A DNA stretch of 64,000 bases from CBDFKF01 sp965248765. GTDB taxonomy: Bacteria > Pseudomonadota > Alphaproteobacteria > VGEJ01. A program made the translations under genes and the position numbers. Location: contig CBDFKF010000002.1 of assembly GCA_965248765.1 (NCBI GenBank), forward strand, positions 434,001 to 498,000, written 5' to 3'. The notes beneath the pieces were generated by a model, which had not been told where the DNA came from, did not search any database, and saw nothing but the letters and a program-made list of their open reading frames with translations. Each line of letters begins with the position of its first letter. Within the stretch, counting starts at the first letter, position 1. Below, one piece after another: positions 45,499 through 62,198 of this stretch.

Positions 45499-47574
45499 TT
45501 AAGCAAGCTTGGCCCTGACGTCTTCCGACACCGATTGCGGCACTGGCTCATAGTGATCGAAGCGCATCGTGAACTGCGCCCGCCCCTGGCTCATCGAGCG
45601 CAAGCTGTTGACATAGCCGAACATGTTCGCGAGCGGCACGATGGCGGCGATCACGGTAGCGCTACCGCGTCGTTCGGTTCCGGAGATCTGGCCGCGCCGG
45701 CTGTTGAGGTCACCGATGACATCGCCCATGTACTCGACCGGCGTGACGATCTCGACCGCCATTACAGGCTCCAGCAGCTTGGGTCCTGCTTTGAGCGCCG
45801 CCTCGCGAAACGCCGAGCGCGCCGCGATCTCGAAGGCCAGCGCGCTCGAATCGACATCGTGGCTCGCGCCATCGGCGAGGGTCGCCTTGATGTCGATAAG
45901 CGGGAAGCCCGCCAGTACGCCGGACTCGGCGGTCGCGACGATCCCCTTCCGGACCGAGGGGATAAACTCCCGCGGCACCGCGCCGCCCACGATCGCACTC
46001 TCGAACACCAGACCTTCCCCGGCCGCCAGCGGCTCAAGCACGATTTCCACCCGGGCGAACTGACCGGCGCCGCCGGTCTGCTTCTTGTGGATGTAGTCGA
46101 CCTCGGCCGTGCGCGAGATAGTCTCGCGGTAGGCAACCTGTGGAGGGCCGATATTGGCATCGACCTTGAACTCCCGGCGGAGCCGGTCGACCAGCACTTC
46201 CAGGTGCAGCTCGCCCATCCCCTTGAGCACGGTCTGGCCACTCTCGGGGTCGGAGGTAACGCGGAACGACGGATCCTCCGCGGCAAGACGCGCCAGCGCC
46301 AGCGCCATCTTGTCCTGGTCGTTCTTGGTCTTGGGCTCGACCGCTATCTCGATCACCGGATCGGGAAACGCCATCTGCTCGAGCACCACCGGCGCGGCCT
46401 GATCGCACAGCGTGTCGCCGGTGGTCGTCCACTTGAGCCCGGCGATTGCGACGATATCGCCGGCGCGCGTCTCCTTGATGTCCTCGCGGCTGTTCGCATG
46501 CATCTCCAGCATGCGCCCGATCCGCTCGCGGCGGTCCCTGCCAGGGTTGAGGATGCTCCTCCCCGTCTCCAGCACGCCGGAATACACGCGGACGAACGTC
46601 AGCGAGCCGACGTAAGGATCGTTCATGATCTTGAACGCCAGTGCGGCGAACGCCGCATCGTCCGAGCTGGCCCGTTCGATCACGTGATCGCCGCCGACCT
46701 CAAGGCCCTTGATAGAGGGAACATCGGTCGGCGCCGGCAGATAATCGACCACAGCGTCCAACAGCGGCTGGACGCCCTTGTTCTTGAATGCTGCGCCGTT
46801 GAGCACGGGGACGAAGGCGCCGTCGAGCGTGCCCTGGCGGATGCAGCGCTTGAGAGTCGCCTCGTCCGGCTCGCGCCCTCCGAGGTAGGCTTCGAGTGCC
46901 GCATCATCCTGCTCGACGGCAGCTTCAACCAGCTTGGCCCGGTAATCCTGTGCTGCATCGGCGAGCGCAGCGGGAATGCCTTCGGTGATGAACTCGGCGC
47001 CGAGTGTTTCTTCCCTCCATACGATCGCCCGCATGTCAACGAGGTCGACCACGCCGGCGTACTCGGCCTCTGCGCCGATCGGCAGCTGGAGCACCAGCGG
47101 AGCCGCCGCCAGGCGCTCGCGGATCATCTCGACACAATTGAAGAAATCGGCGCCGACTCGGTCCATCTTATTAATCAGACACAGCCGCGGCACGCCGTAG
47201 CGGTCGGCTTGGCGCCACACCGTTTCGGTCTGCGGCTCGACTCCGGCGACACTGTCGAAGACGGCCACCGCGCCATCAAGCACACGCAGGCTGCGCTCAA
47301 CCTCGATGGTGAAATCGACGTGGCCGGGCGTATCGATGATGTTGATTCGGTGATCCCGCCAGCTACAGGTGGTCGCCGCCGACGTGATGGTGATCCCGCG
47401 TTCCTGCTCCTGCTCCATCCAGTCCATGGTCGCGGTGCCGTCATGAACCTCGCCCATTTTGTAGGAGCGTCCAGTGTAGAAGAGGATGCGCTCGGTGGTC
47501 GTCGTCTTGCCGGCATCGATGTGGGCCATGATGCCGATGTTGCGATAGCGCTCGAGTGGCGTGCTGCGGGACAT
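45499..47574 (-). CDS. fusA: elongation factor G
   Basis: A 691-residue translocase GTPase. G1 is IGIMAHIDAGKTTTTERILF, then IDTPGHVDFTIEVERSLRV and INKMDRVGADFFNCV; domain IV carries AYRETISR and domain V ends near PQSVSEDVRAKLA. It drives tRNA-mRNA movement and ribosome recycling. ATG 47574 (MSRSTPLERYRNIG) is the family start; the longer frame to 47649 overlaps rpsG. Confidence 0.99.
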   Translation of the reverse strand: MSRSTPLERYRNIGIMAHIDAGKTTTTERILFYTGRSYKMGEVHDGTATMDWMEQEQERGITITSAATTCSWRDHRINIIDTPGHVDFTIEVERSLRVLDGAVAVFDSVAGVEPQTETVWRQADRYGVPRLCLINKMDRVGADFFNCVEMIRERLAAAPLVLQLPIGAEAEYAGVVDLVDMRAIVWREETLGAEFITEGIPAALADAAQDYRAKLVEAAVEQDDAALEAYLGGREPDEATLKRCIRQGTLDGAFVPVLNGAAFKNKGVQPLLDAVVDYLPAPTDVPSIKGLEVGGDHVIERASSDDAAFAALAFKIMNDPYVGSLTFVRVYSGVLETGRSILNPGRDRRERIGRMLEMHANSREDIKETRAGDIVAIAGLKWTTTGDTLCDQAAPVVLEQMAFPDPVIEIAVEPKTKNDQDKMALALARLAAEDPSFRVTSDPESGQTVLKGMGELHLEVLVDRLRREFKVDANIGPPQVAYRETISRTAEVDYIHKKQTGGAGQFARVEIVLEPLAAGEGLVFESAIVGGAVPREFIPSVRKGIVATAESGVLAGFPLIDIKATLADGASHDVDSSALAFEIAARSAFREAALKAGPKLLEPVMAVEIVTPVEYMGDVIGDLNSRRGQISGTERRGSATVIAAIVPLANMFGYVNSLRSMSQGRAQFTMRFDHYEPVPQSVSEDVRAKLA

Positions 47575-47590
47575 CGGCGTGGCCTCGGCC

Positions 47591-48061
47591 TTACCAGCGG
47601 TAGTGCGAAAAGGCCTTGTTGGCCTCGGCCATGCGGTGCGTGTCTTCACGCTTTTTCACCGCAGTGCCGCGATTGGAAGCGGCATCTAGAAGCTCTCCCG
47701 ACAGCCGGCGGGTCATCGTCGTCTCTGAGCGCCCGCGGGCCGCTGTGATCAGCCAACGGATGGCCAACGCCTGGCTGCGGTCGGGTCGCACTTCGACAGG
47801 CACCTGATAGGTTGCGCCGCCGACCCGGCGTGAGCGCACCTCGAGCGTTGGCCGCACGTTGCCGAGCGCCTCGTGGAAGACCTTGAGCGGCTCCTGTCCG
47901 CTGCGCTCCTGAATGCCGTCGAACGCCTCGTACAGGATCTTCTCGGCCACCGATTTCCTGCCCGCATACATCAACGAGTTCATGAACTTGGTGACCACTT
48001 GATCGCCATGCTTCGGGTCCTTGAGGACCTCCCGCCGCTCCGCTGCTCGTCTGCGCGACAC
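47591..48061 (-). CDS. rpsG: 30S ribosomal protein S7
   Basis: A 156-residue S7 (MSRRRAAERREVLKDPKHGD; NVRPTLEVRSRRVGGATYQV; KREDTHRMAEANKAFSHYRW), organiser of the 30S head and, in E. coli, repressor of its operon. It starts at GTG 48061, 11 bases after rpsL. Confidence 0.99.
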   Translation of the reverse strand: MSRRRAAERREVLKDPKHGDQVVTKFMNSLMYAGRKSVAEKILYEAFDGIQERSGQEPLKVFHEALGNVRPTLEVRSRRVGGATYQVPVEVRPDRSQALAIRWLITAARGRSETTMTRRLSGELLDAASNRGTAVKKREDTHRMAEANKAFSHYRW

Positions 48062-48072
48062 CGCCTTTGCCC

Positions 48073-48444
48073 CTACTTCGGCCGCTTAGCGCCGTACTTG
48101 GAACGGCGCTGCCGGCGATCGCCCACCCCTTGGGTGTCGAGGACGCCGCGGATGACGTGATAGCGCACCCCCGGCAGGTCTTTGACGCGACCGCCGCGGA
48201 TCATGACCACCGAGTGCTCTTGCAGGTTGTGGCCTTCGCCCGGGATGTAGCTTGTCACCTCGAATCCATTCGTCAGTCGCACGCGCGCAACCTTGCGCAG
48301 CGCCGAGTTCGGCTTCTTCGGGGTGGTCGTATAGACCCGTGTGCACACGCCGCGCTTTTGCGGGCACTGTTCGAGCGCGGGCACTTTGTTGCGCGTAATC
48401 GGCCGCGCGCGCGGCTTGCGAATCAACTGATTGATCGTCGGCAT
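48073..48444 (-). CDS. rpsL: 30S ribosomal protein S12
   Basis: A 123-residue S12 at the decoding centre. The two loops where streptomycin-resistance changes arise, TTTPKKPNSALRKV and GGRVKDLPGVRYH, carry the usual lysines. ATG 48444 gives standard length. First gene of the str operon. Confidence 0.99.
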   Translation of the reverse strand: MPTINQLIRKPRARPITRNKVPALEQCPQKRGVCTRVYTTTPKKPNSALRKVARVRLTNGFEVTSYIPGEGHNLQEHSVVMIRGGRVKDLPGVRYHVIRGVLDTQGVGDRRQRRSKYGAKRPK

Positions 48445-48796
48445 TCCGAATAGCCCTTCGGCGTCGCCAGCAAAGTGGCCCGGATCGCATCTACCGGCGG
48501 CAGGTCGGATGCGCGCAAGCCCTCGGCAGCGGTTGTCCGGGCCGAGCGCCGCCGATGCCCAGGTAGTGCCCCTCAAGGGGCAGATTTGACCGTCCCACAA
48601 AAAAACCTGGCGCAGCGTCTAGGTTTAGCCAACCTACCGCCTGCGCCAAAGAGGGGCGCATAGTATGGCTGCGCCCCTGGGGCGTCAAGGACAATCGGCC
48701 AGTTTTTCTGCCGATTTCAAGTGCCTAACGCGGTTTTCGCCTCGCCGCCGCGATGTGCTCGACGCCATGGCCGGGCACCCGTGCGACATTACTCTC
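48445..48796. other. 352-bp gap between rpoC and rpsL
   Basis: No gene. On the minus strand, after rpoC, come a hairpin at 48677-48653 (GGGGCGCA arms, 9-base loop), then the T-tailed terminator at 48648-48599, then a short hairpin at 48582-48567 (TGCCCC-TCAA-GGGGCA), and then about 120 bases before rpsL. I find no convincing -35/-10 pair there, although an str promoter is expected. Confidence 0.6.
48599..48648 (-). terminator. intrinsic terminator or attenuator between rpoC and rpsL
   Basis: On the minus strand TGGCGCAG (48648-48641) pairs with CTGCGCCA (48615-48608). An inner stem TAGGTT/AACCTA is nested inside the loop, and GG followed by seven Ts (48605-48599) ends it. This is the clearest T-tailed hairpin of the window and should end or weaken rpoBC transcription before the str operon. 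Confidence 0.8.
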
Positions 48797-52996
<4,200 letters not shown>

Positions 52997-53066
52997 GGCT
53001 TAACTCCTTGCTATCCCGGCGAACCGGGCGCTGGCGCTCTCGCGCGCGCCCGCCACTTGCAACGCG

Positions 53067-57161
<4,095 letters not shown>

Positions 57162-57305
57162 GAACTACTCCTTGTCCAGCAAGACGGGTACCGGCCGCGA
57201 ACCGCGACCGCTACTCGACAGCCGCGGCGCCAGCGCTACCGGCGCGAACGCGCCCGAGCACCACCGCATCGGCCGATGAAGCGCCGAATTTGCGAAGCGA
57301 GGAAC

Positions 57306-57329
57306 GCCGGCGCCGCACCGGGCGCCGGC
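57306..57329 (-). promoter_or_regulatory. hairpin between rplL and rpoB
   Basis: GCCGGCGCC and GGCGCCGGC pair perfectly around a 6-base loop, 27 bases past the rplL stop. No T tract follows. In E. coli the same place holds a partial attenuator and an RNase III site that lower rpoBC output relative to rplJL, and a similar role is likely here. Confidence 0.5.
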
Positions 57330-57356
57330 AGTCTCTAGCACGCGGCCGGCCAATGG

Positions 57357-57731
57357 CTATTTGATCTCAACAGTTGCGCCGGCTGATTCGAGCTGTTCTT
57401 TGATCTTATCCGCTTCGTCCTTGGCGACGCCCTCTTTGACTTCACTGGGCGCACCTTCGACCAGATCCTTGGCCTCTTTGAGGCCGAGCCCGGTGATGGC
57501 GCGGACCTCCTTGATGACGTTGATCTTCTTCTCGCCGAAGTTCGCGAGCATCACCGTGAACTCGGTCTGCTCCTCCTCGGCCGCCGCTTCCGCCGCAGCG
57601 GGCGCTGCCGCGGCGACCACCGGCGCGGCCGCGGAGACGCCCCATTTCTCCTCGAGCATCGAGGCGAGCTCCGAGGCTTCGAGCAAGGTCAACGTCGAAA
57701 GATCGTCCGCGATTTTGTTTAGATCGGCCAT
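57357..57731 (-). CDS. rplL: 50S ribosomal protein L7/L12
   Basis: A 124-residue stalk protein. The N-terminal dimer domain (IADDLSTLTLLEASELASML) is joined by an Ala-rich hinge to the factor-binding domain (KKINVIKEVRAITGLGLKEA KDLVEG). ATG 57731 gives the family length; the frame extends to 57767. Confidence 0.99.
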   Translation of the reverse strand: MADLNKIADDLSTLTLLEASELASMLEEKWGVSAAAPVVAAAAPAAAEAAAEEEQTEFTVMLANFGEKKINVIKEVRAITGLGLKEAKDLVEGAPSEVKEGVAKDEADKIKEQLESAGATVEIK

Positions 57732-57794
57732 ATGTCTCATCTCCAGACTTTGGTTCCCTACCGCCAACGCCGCGCCCCGGCGCCAGTCCTAATC

Positions 57795-58313
57795 TCAATC
57801 GCCATCGTCCTTTGCGCCATAGGCGCTGAAGACCCGAGCGAGTTGCCCACCCGGAGCCTGTAGCACGCGTGCCACCTTGGTGGCCGGTGCCGTGAGTGTG
57901 CCCACCAGCCGGGCCCGAAGCTCGTCGAGCGATGGCAACGCCGCCAGCGCTTTCACCCCGGCGGCATCAAGTACGGTCTCGCCCATGGCGCCGCCTAAGA
58001 TGACGAGCTTCTCGTTCCTCTTGGCGTATTCGGCGGCAGCCTTGGGCGCGGCCGTAACCTCGCTCGAGAAGGCGATCGCCGTCGGCCCCGTGAACAGAGC
58101 GCTCAGCTCGACATACGGCGTTCCCTCGAGGGCTCGCCGCGTCAGTCGATTCTTGGTCACCGCGAAACGCGCGCCGGCTTTGCGCATGCCGCGGCGCAAC
58201 TCCGTCATCTCGGCGACGTTGAGACCACTGTAATGAGTCACGACAATCACTGCCGCCGCCCCCAAGGTCTCGTTCAGTCCTGCGACCAGCGTCTCTTTTT
58301 CCGCCCGATCCAC
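57795..58313 (-). CDS. rplJ: 50S ribosomal protein L10
   Basis: A 172-residue L10, base of the L7/L12 stalk (HYSGLNVAEMTELRRGMRKA; FAVTKNRLTRRALEGTPY). Start at GTG 58313. Only 33 bases separate it from rplA, too little for the large L10 leader known in other bacteria. Confidence 0.98.
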   Translation of the reverse strand: MDRAEKETLVAGLNETLGAAAVIVVTHYSGLNVAEMTELRRGMRKAGARFAVTKNRLTRRALEGTPYVELSALFTGPTAIAFSSEVTAAPKAAAEYAKRNEKLVILGGAMGETVLDAAGVKALAALPSLDELRARLVGTLTAPATKVARVLQAPGGQLARVFSAYGAKDDGD

Positions 58314-58346
58314 TTCACCTCTCCACGTACGCCGTGTTGCGGCCGC

Positions 58347-59045
58347 TCAGGCGCTGTTTAGGCTCGCAACGTCGAGCTTGATTCCGGGCCCCATGGTTGA
58401 GCTTAACGATGCCCGCTCGACATAGGTTCCCTTGACGCCCGAGGGCTTGGCGCGAATGACGGCATCCATGAAGGCGAGCACGTTCTCTGCGATCGCCTCC
58501 TCACTGAAGCTCGCTTTGCCGACTCCGGCATGCAAGATACCGCTTTTCTCCACCCGGAACTCGACCTGACCGCCTTTGACGTTGCCGACCGCCTCGGCGA
58601 CATCCTGTGTGACGGTGCCGAGCTTGGGGTTGGGCATCAGGCCGCGAGGCCCGAGAATCCGTCCGAGCTTGCCGACGATCGCCATCATGTCCGGGGTGGC
58701 GATGCAGCGATCGAAGCCGATGTCGCCGGCCTGGACCTTCTCAGCCAGGTCCTCTGCCCCGACCAGATCGGCTCCGGCTTCGCGTGCTTCATCGGCCTTG
58801 GCGCCCTTGGCAAAAACCGCGACGCGCACCGAGTTCCCGGTGCCGTGTGGTAACGAAACCACCCCACGCACCATCTGATCGGCATGACGCGGATCGACGC
58901 CGAGATTGACGGCGATCTCTATGGTCTCGTCGAACTTAGTCCGTGCCCGCTCCGTGGCGAGCTGGACCGCCTCTTTCAGCGCATAGCGCTGCATGCGGTC
59001 CAGACCGTCAAGCTGCGCGCGCCGTCGTTTTCCGTTACCTGCCAC
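58347..59045 (-). CDS. rplA: 50S ribosomal protein L1
   Basis: A 232-residue L1 of the mobile E-site stalk (GNSVRVAVFAKGAKADEARE; GRILGPRGLMPNPKLGTVTQ; ENVLAFMDAVIRAKPSGVKG). GTG 59045, five bases after the rplK stop with AGGAAC just upstream, gives the family length and was preferred to 59105 inside rplK. Confidence 0.97.
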   Translation of the reverse strand: MAGNGKRRRAQLDGLDRMQRYALKEAVQLATERARTKFDETIEIAVNLGVDPRHADQMVRGVVSLPHGTGNSVRVAVFAKGAKADEAREAGADLVGAEDLAEKVQAGDIGFDRCIATPDMMAIVGKLGRILGPRGLMPNPKLGTVTQDVAEAVGNVKGGQVEFRVEKSGILHAGVGKASFSEEAIAENVLAFMDAVIRAKPSGVKGTYVERASLSSTMGPGIKLDVASLNSA

Positions 59046-59050
59046 CGTTC

Positions 59051-59485
59051 CTATCCTATTACTTCGATCCCCATCGACCGCGCCGAGCCCTCGATCATTC
59101 GGCACGCCCCTTGCAAGTCGTTGGCGTTGAGGTCAGCCATCTTCTTCTCGGCGATCTCGCGCACCTGGGCCGCTGTCACGCGTCCCGTCACCTCCTCGCC
59201 GCGCCCGGCCTCTGTCGCACCCTTTTCGATCCCTGCGGCGACCTTGAGGAAATACGAGACCGGCGGCGTCTTCATAATGAAGCTGAAGGACTTGTCGGTG
59301 TGGACGGTGATCGTGGTCGGCACCGGCACGCCCTGGTCCATGTTCTGGGTCTGCGCGTTGAACGCCTTGCAGAACTCCATGATGTTGACACCGCGCTGGC
59401 CCAGCGCCGGCCCGATGGGCGGCGAGGGGTTGGCCTGGCCGGCCGGAACCTGGAGCTTGATGTAGCCGTCGATCTTCTTCGCCAT
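59051..59485 (-). CDS. rplK: 50S ribosomal protein L11
   Basis: A 144-residue L11 of the GTPase centre (LQVPAGQANPSPPIGPALGQ; GVNIMEFCKAFNAQTQNMDQ; the rRNA-binding C-terminal half ends ARSMGIEVIG). Nine bases after nusG. Confidence 0.99.
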   Translation of the reverse strand: MAKKIDGYIKLQVPAGQANPSPPIGPALGQRGVNIMEFCKAFNAQTQNMDQGVPVPTTITVHTDKSFSFIMKTPPVSYFLKVAAGIEKGATEAGRGEEVTGRVTAAQVREIAEKKMADLNANDLQGACRMIEGSARSMGIEVIG

Positions 59486-59494
59486 GGCCCGTGC

Positions 59495-60055
59495 TCACAC
59501 CTTCTCGACCTGGGAGTACTCGAGCTCGACCGGCGTCGCCCGCCCGAAGATCGAGACCGCGACCTTGAGCCGGGCACGATCCTCGTCCACGTCCTCGACG
59601 TGGCCGTTGAACGAGGTGAAGGGACCGTCGCACACCCGCACTTGCTCGCCGACCTCGAAGGTGATCGAGGGCTTGGGCCGCTCGATGCCCTCCTGGACCT
59701 GGCGCATGATGCGATCGGCCTCGGCCGGGCTGATCGGCGTCGGCCGAGCGCCTGAGCCGAGAAAGCCGGTGATCTTCGGCGTGTTCTTGACGAGGTGATA
59801 GCCCTCGTCCGTCATCTCCATCTTCACCAGCACGTAACCCGGGAAGAACTTGCGTTCGGCACTGACCTTCTGGCCCCGGCGCATCTCCACAACTTCTTCG
59901 ACCGGCACCAGGATCTCCTCGAACATCTCGCCCATGCCCTGAGCATCTGCTTTCTCACGGAGCGTCTGGGCGACCTTTCGCTCGAAGCCCGAGTAAACAT
60001 GGACGATGTACCAGTGCCTGGCCGCGCTTGCCGTGTCGGCCGTCATCGCGCTCAT
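59495..60055 (-). CDS. nusG: transcription termination/antitermination protein NusG
   Basis: A 186-residue NusG. The N-terminal NGN domain (HWYIVHVYSGFERKVAQTLR; KFFPGYVLVKMEM) binds RNA polymerase, and the KOW domain (FEVGEQVRVCDGPFTSFNGH) binds Rho or S10. ATG 60055 gives the family length and lies 13 bases after secE. Confidence 0.98.
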   Translation of the reverse strand: MSAMTADTASAARHWYIVHVYSGFERKVAQTLREKADAQGMGEMFEEILVPVEEVVEMRRGQKVSAERKFFPGYVLVKMEMTDEGYHLVKNTPKITGFLGSGARPTPISPAEADRIMRQVQEGIERPKPSITFEVGEQVRVCDGPFTSFNGHVEDVDEDRARLKVAVSIFGRATPVELEYSQVEKV

Positions 60056-60068
60056 GGGCCCACTCTCC

Positions 60069-60293
60069 TCACGTACCGAAGCCCAACACGCCGCGGACCG
60101 CGAGCGACAGGACCTGGTCGATGAGGAAGAAGAAGACCGCAGCAAGCGCTACCATGATGAAAACCATCAACGTCGTTACAGTCGTCTCCTTGCGCGTCGG
60201 CCACGTCACCTTCGCGACTTCCTGGCGCACTTGACGGACGTACTGGCCAGGATTGGCCCGGCCGGTCGCGCCGCGAGACTCCGCCTTAGCCAT
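60069..60293 (-). CDS. secE: protein translocase subunit SecE
   Basis: A 74-residue single-span SecE, which clamps SecY (VRQVRQEVAKVTWPTRKETT before the helix VFIMVALAAVFFFLIDQVL). The conserved amphipathic segment KVTWPTRKE identifies it. ATG 60293 is the natural start; the longer frame to 60434 runs into tRNA-Trp. Confidence 0.97.
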   Translation of the reverse strand: MAKAESRGATGRANPGQYVRQVRQEVAKVTWPTRKETTVTTLMVFIMVALAAVFFFLIDQVLSLAVRGVLGFGT

Positions 60294-60404
60294 CACCCCG
60301 CCTCCATCTCGCGCCACACGGCTCGGTCCGGCCTGCGCGTTCGCGGCTCGATCCGCCACGGGCGGCCCCAATGGGCCCCGCGCCACAATTGGCCCACGGT
60401 AAAT

Positions 60405-60480
60405 TGGCAGGAGTGGAGGGACTCGAACCCACAACCCCCGGTTTTGGAGACCGGTGCTCTGCCAATTGAGCTACACTCCT
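60405..60480 (-). tRNA. tRNA-Trp(CCA)
   Basis: On the minus strand the acceptor AGGAGTG pairs with CACTCCT, the anticodon arm is CCGGT-CTCCAAA-ACCGG (anticodon CCA) and the T loop is TTCGAGT. The 3' CCA is encoded. It lies between tufB and secE, as in many proteobacteria. Confidence 0.97.
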
Positions 60481-60505
60481 TCGCTTGCGGCTCGACGCAC
60501 CGCTG

Positions 60506-61716
60506 GGGTGCCTACTCTACGACCTCGGCGACGACGCCGGCGCCGACCGTGCGACCGCCCTCGCGGATCGCAAACCGCAAGCCCGGCTCCATCGCGATCG
60601 GCGCGATCAGCTCAATGTCCATCGCCACGTTGTCGCCCGGCATCACCATCTCGGTCCCCTCCGGAAGCTGCACCTGACCCGTCACGTCCGTCGTCCGGAA
60701 GTAAAACTGCGGCCGGTAGTTCGTGAAGAACGGCGTGTGACGGCCACCCTCATCCTTCGTCAGAATGTACGCTTCCGCCTTGAACCGCGTGTGCGGAAGG
60801 ATCGAGCCCGGCTTCGCCAAAACCTGGCCCCGCTCAACCTCCTCACGCTTCGTTCCGCGCAACAGACACCCGACGTTGTCACCCGCCTCGCCCTCGTCCA
60901 GCAGCTTGCGGAACATCTCAACGCCCGTGCACGTCGTCTTTAGCGTCTCCTTCAAGCCGACGATCTCAACCTCCTCGCCGACCTTTACCATTCCCCGCTC
61001 AATACGGCCCGTCACCACCGTGCCGCGACCTGAGATCGAGAACACGTCCTCGATCGGCATCAGGAACGGCTGATCCTTCGGCCGGTCCGGCTGCGGAATG
61101 TAGCTGTCAACTGCCTCCATCAGCTGCAGCACGCTCGCTCGGCCACTGGCCTCGTCGTCCTTGCCATCAAGCGCGTTCAGCGCAGAGCCCGAGATCACCG
61201 GGATGTCATCGCCCGGAAACTCGTAAACCGACAACAGCTCCCGCACCTCGAGCTCAACCAGCTCCAACAGCTCAGGATCATCGACCTGGTCAACCTTGTT
61301 CAGATAAACCACGATCGCCGGCACCCCAACCTGGCGCGCCAGCAGGATGTGCTCGCGCGTCTGCGGCATCGGACCATCGGCGGCCGAGACCACAAGCACC
61401 GCGCCGTCCATCTGCGCCGCACCGGTGATCATGTTCTTCACGTAATCGGCATGGCCCGGGCAGTCGACGTGCGCGTAGTGCCGGTTCTCCGTCTCGTACT
61501 CCACGTGCGCCGTAGCGATCGTGATCCCCCGCGCCTTTTCCTCCGGCGCTTTGTCGATCTCGTCGTAGGCCGTGAACGTCGCACCGCCCGACTCCGCCAG
61601 GATCTTCGTGATCGCCGCCGTCAACGTTGTCTTGCCATGGTCAACATGGCCGATCGTCCCAACATTGCAGTGCGGCTTCGTCCGCTCAAATTTCGCCTTC
61701 GCCATCCCTTATGTCT
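60506..61716. repeat. tuf duplication, copy B (1211 bp)
   Basis: Partner of 44262-45472, direct orientation, 16,244 bp apart. Confidence 0.85.
60512..61705 (-). CDS. tuf: elongation factor Tu (copy B, tRNA-tufB operon)
   Basis: A second 397-residue EF-Tu, identical in protein sequence to the str-operon copy at 44268-45461. It is flanked by tRNA-Gly upstream and tRNA-Trp downstream, the classical tufB setting. The promoter candidate before tRNA-Tyr would serve it, so the two copies are under different control. Confidence 0.99.
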   Translation of the reverse strand: MAKAKFERTKPHCNVGTIGHVDHGKTTLTAAITKILAESGGATFTAYDEIDKAPEEKARGITIATAHVEYETENRHYAHVDCPGHADYVKNMITGAAQMDGAVLVVSAADGPMPQTREHILLARQVGVPAIVVYLNKVDQVDDPELLELVELEVRELLSVYEFPGDDIPVISGSALNALDGKDDEASGRASVLQLMEAVDSYIPQPDRPKDQPFLMPIEDVFSISGRGTVVTGRIERGMVKVGEEVEIVGLKETLKTTCTGVEMFRKLLDEGEAGDNVGCLLRGTKREEVERGQVLAKPGSILPHTRFKAEAYILTKDEGGRHTPFFTNYRPQFYFRTTDVTGQVQLPEGTEMVMPGDNVAMDIELIAPIAMEPGLRFAIREGGRTVGAGVVAEVVE

Positions 61717-61789
61717 TCCCGATCGGCGCCCACGAAACGCCGCGCCCCACCAAGCCGCCTTGATATCCAAGCAGTCGCCGCCGTATTAG

Positions 61790-61860
<71 letters not shown>

Positions 61861-61961
61861 AACGATCCCGCCCCGCAGCCATCACGGCGTTGGCCGCTGC
61901 GGCAGGTCCGTCGCGCGCCACGTCCGACCGTATTTTCCGTTGTCCCGACATGGCTGACCCA

Positions 61962-62047
61962 TGGTGGAGGGGGTAGGATTCGAACCTACGTAGACGTACG
62001 TCGGCAGATTTACAGTCTGCTGCCTTTGACCGCTCGGCCACCCCTCC
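61962..62047 (-). tRNA. tRNA-Tyr(GTA)
   Basis: Minus strand: acceptor GGAGGGG/CCCCTCC, anticodon arm GCAGA-CTGTAAA-TCTGC giving GTA, a long variable arm as in bacterial tRNA-Tyr, T loop TTCGAAT, and encoded CCA. First gene of the tufB operon. Confidence 0.96.
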
Positions 62048-62071
62048 GCATGGATAGCCTGCGCGCGCCGC

Positions 62072-62099
62072 ACTATCGAAATTTGCCGACCTTTGTCAA
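62072..62099 (-). promoter_or_regulatory. promoter of the tRNA-Tyr/tRNA-Gly/tufB operon
   Basis: A perfect TTGACA (62099-62094), 16-base spacer and GATAGT (62077-62072) lie 24 bases before the tRNA-Tyr 5' end on the minus strand. Confidence 0.6.
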
Positions 62100-62185
62100 C
62101 GCAATTGCAAATAAGCAAAGCTTAGCGTCGCTCGCCTGCCCCGGGCGACATGCACTTCTCTGCGATCTGTCGTAAGTGTCTAGAC

Positions 62186-62191
62186 TATAAG
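62186..62191 (+). promoter_or_regulatory. -10 box close to the rlmB start
   Basis: TATAAG ends 7 bases before the rlmB ATG. No clear -35 box stands 16-18 bases upstream, and no ribosome binding site precedes the ATG, so a leaderless message is possible. Confidence 0.3.
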
Positions 62192-62198
62192 CACTCCT

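Noticed and set aside
45328..47748. Plus-strand open frame of 806 codons opposite fusA
   Set aside because: Antisense shadow; EF-G is certain, and the shadow product is Arg/His/Asp-rich without domains.
60006..60677. Plus-strand frame containing EWRDSNPQPPVLETGALP
   Set aside because: False translation of antisense tRNA-Trp joined to antisense tuf.
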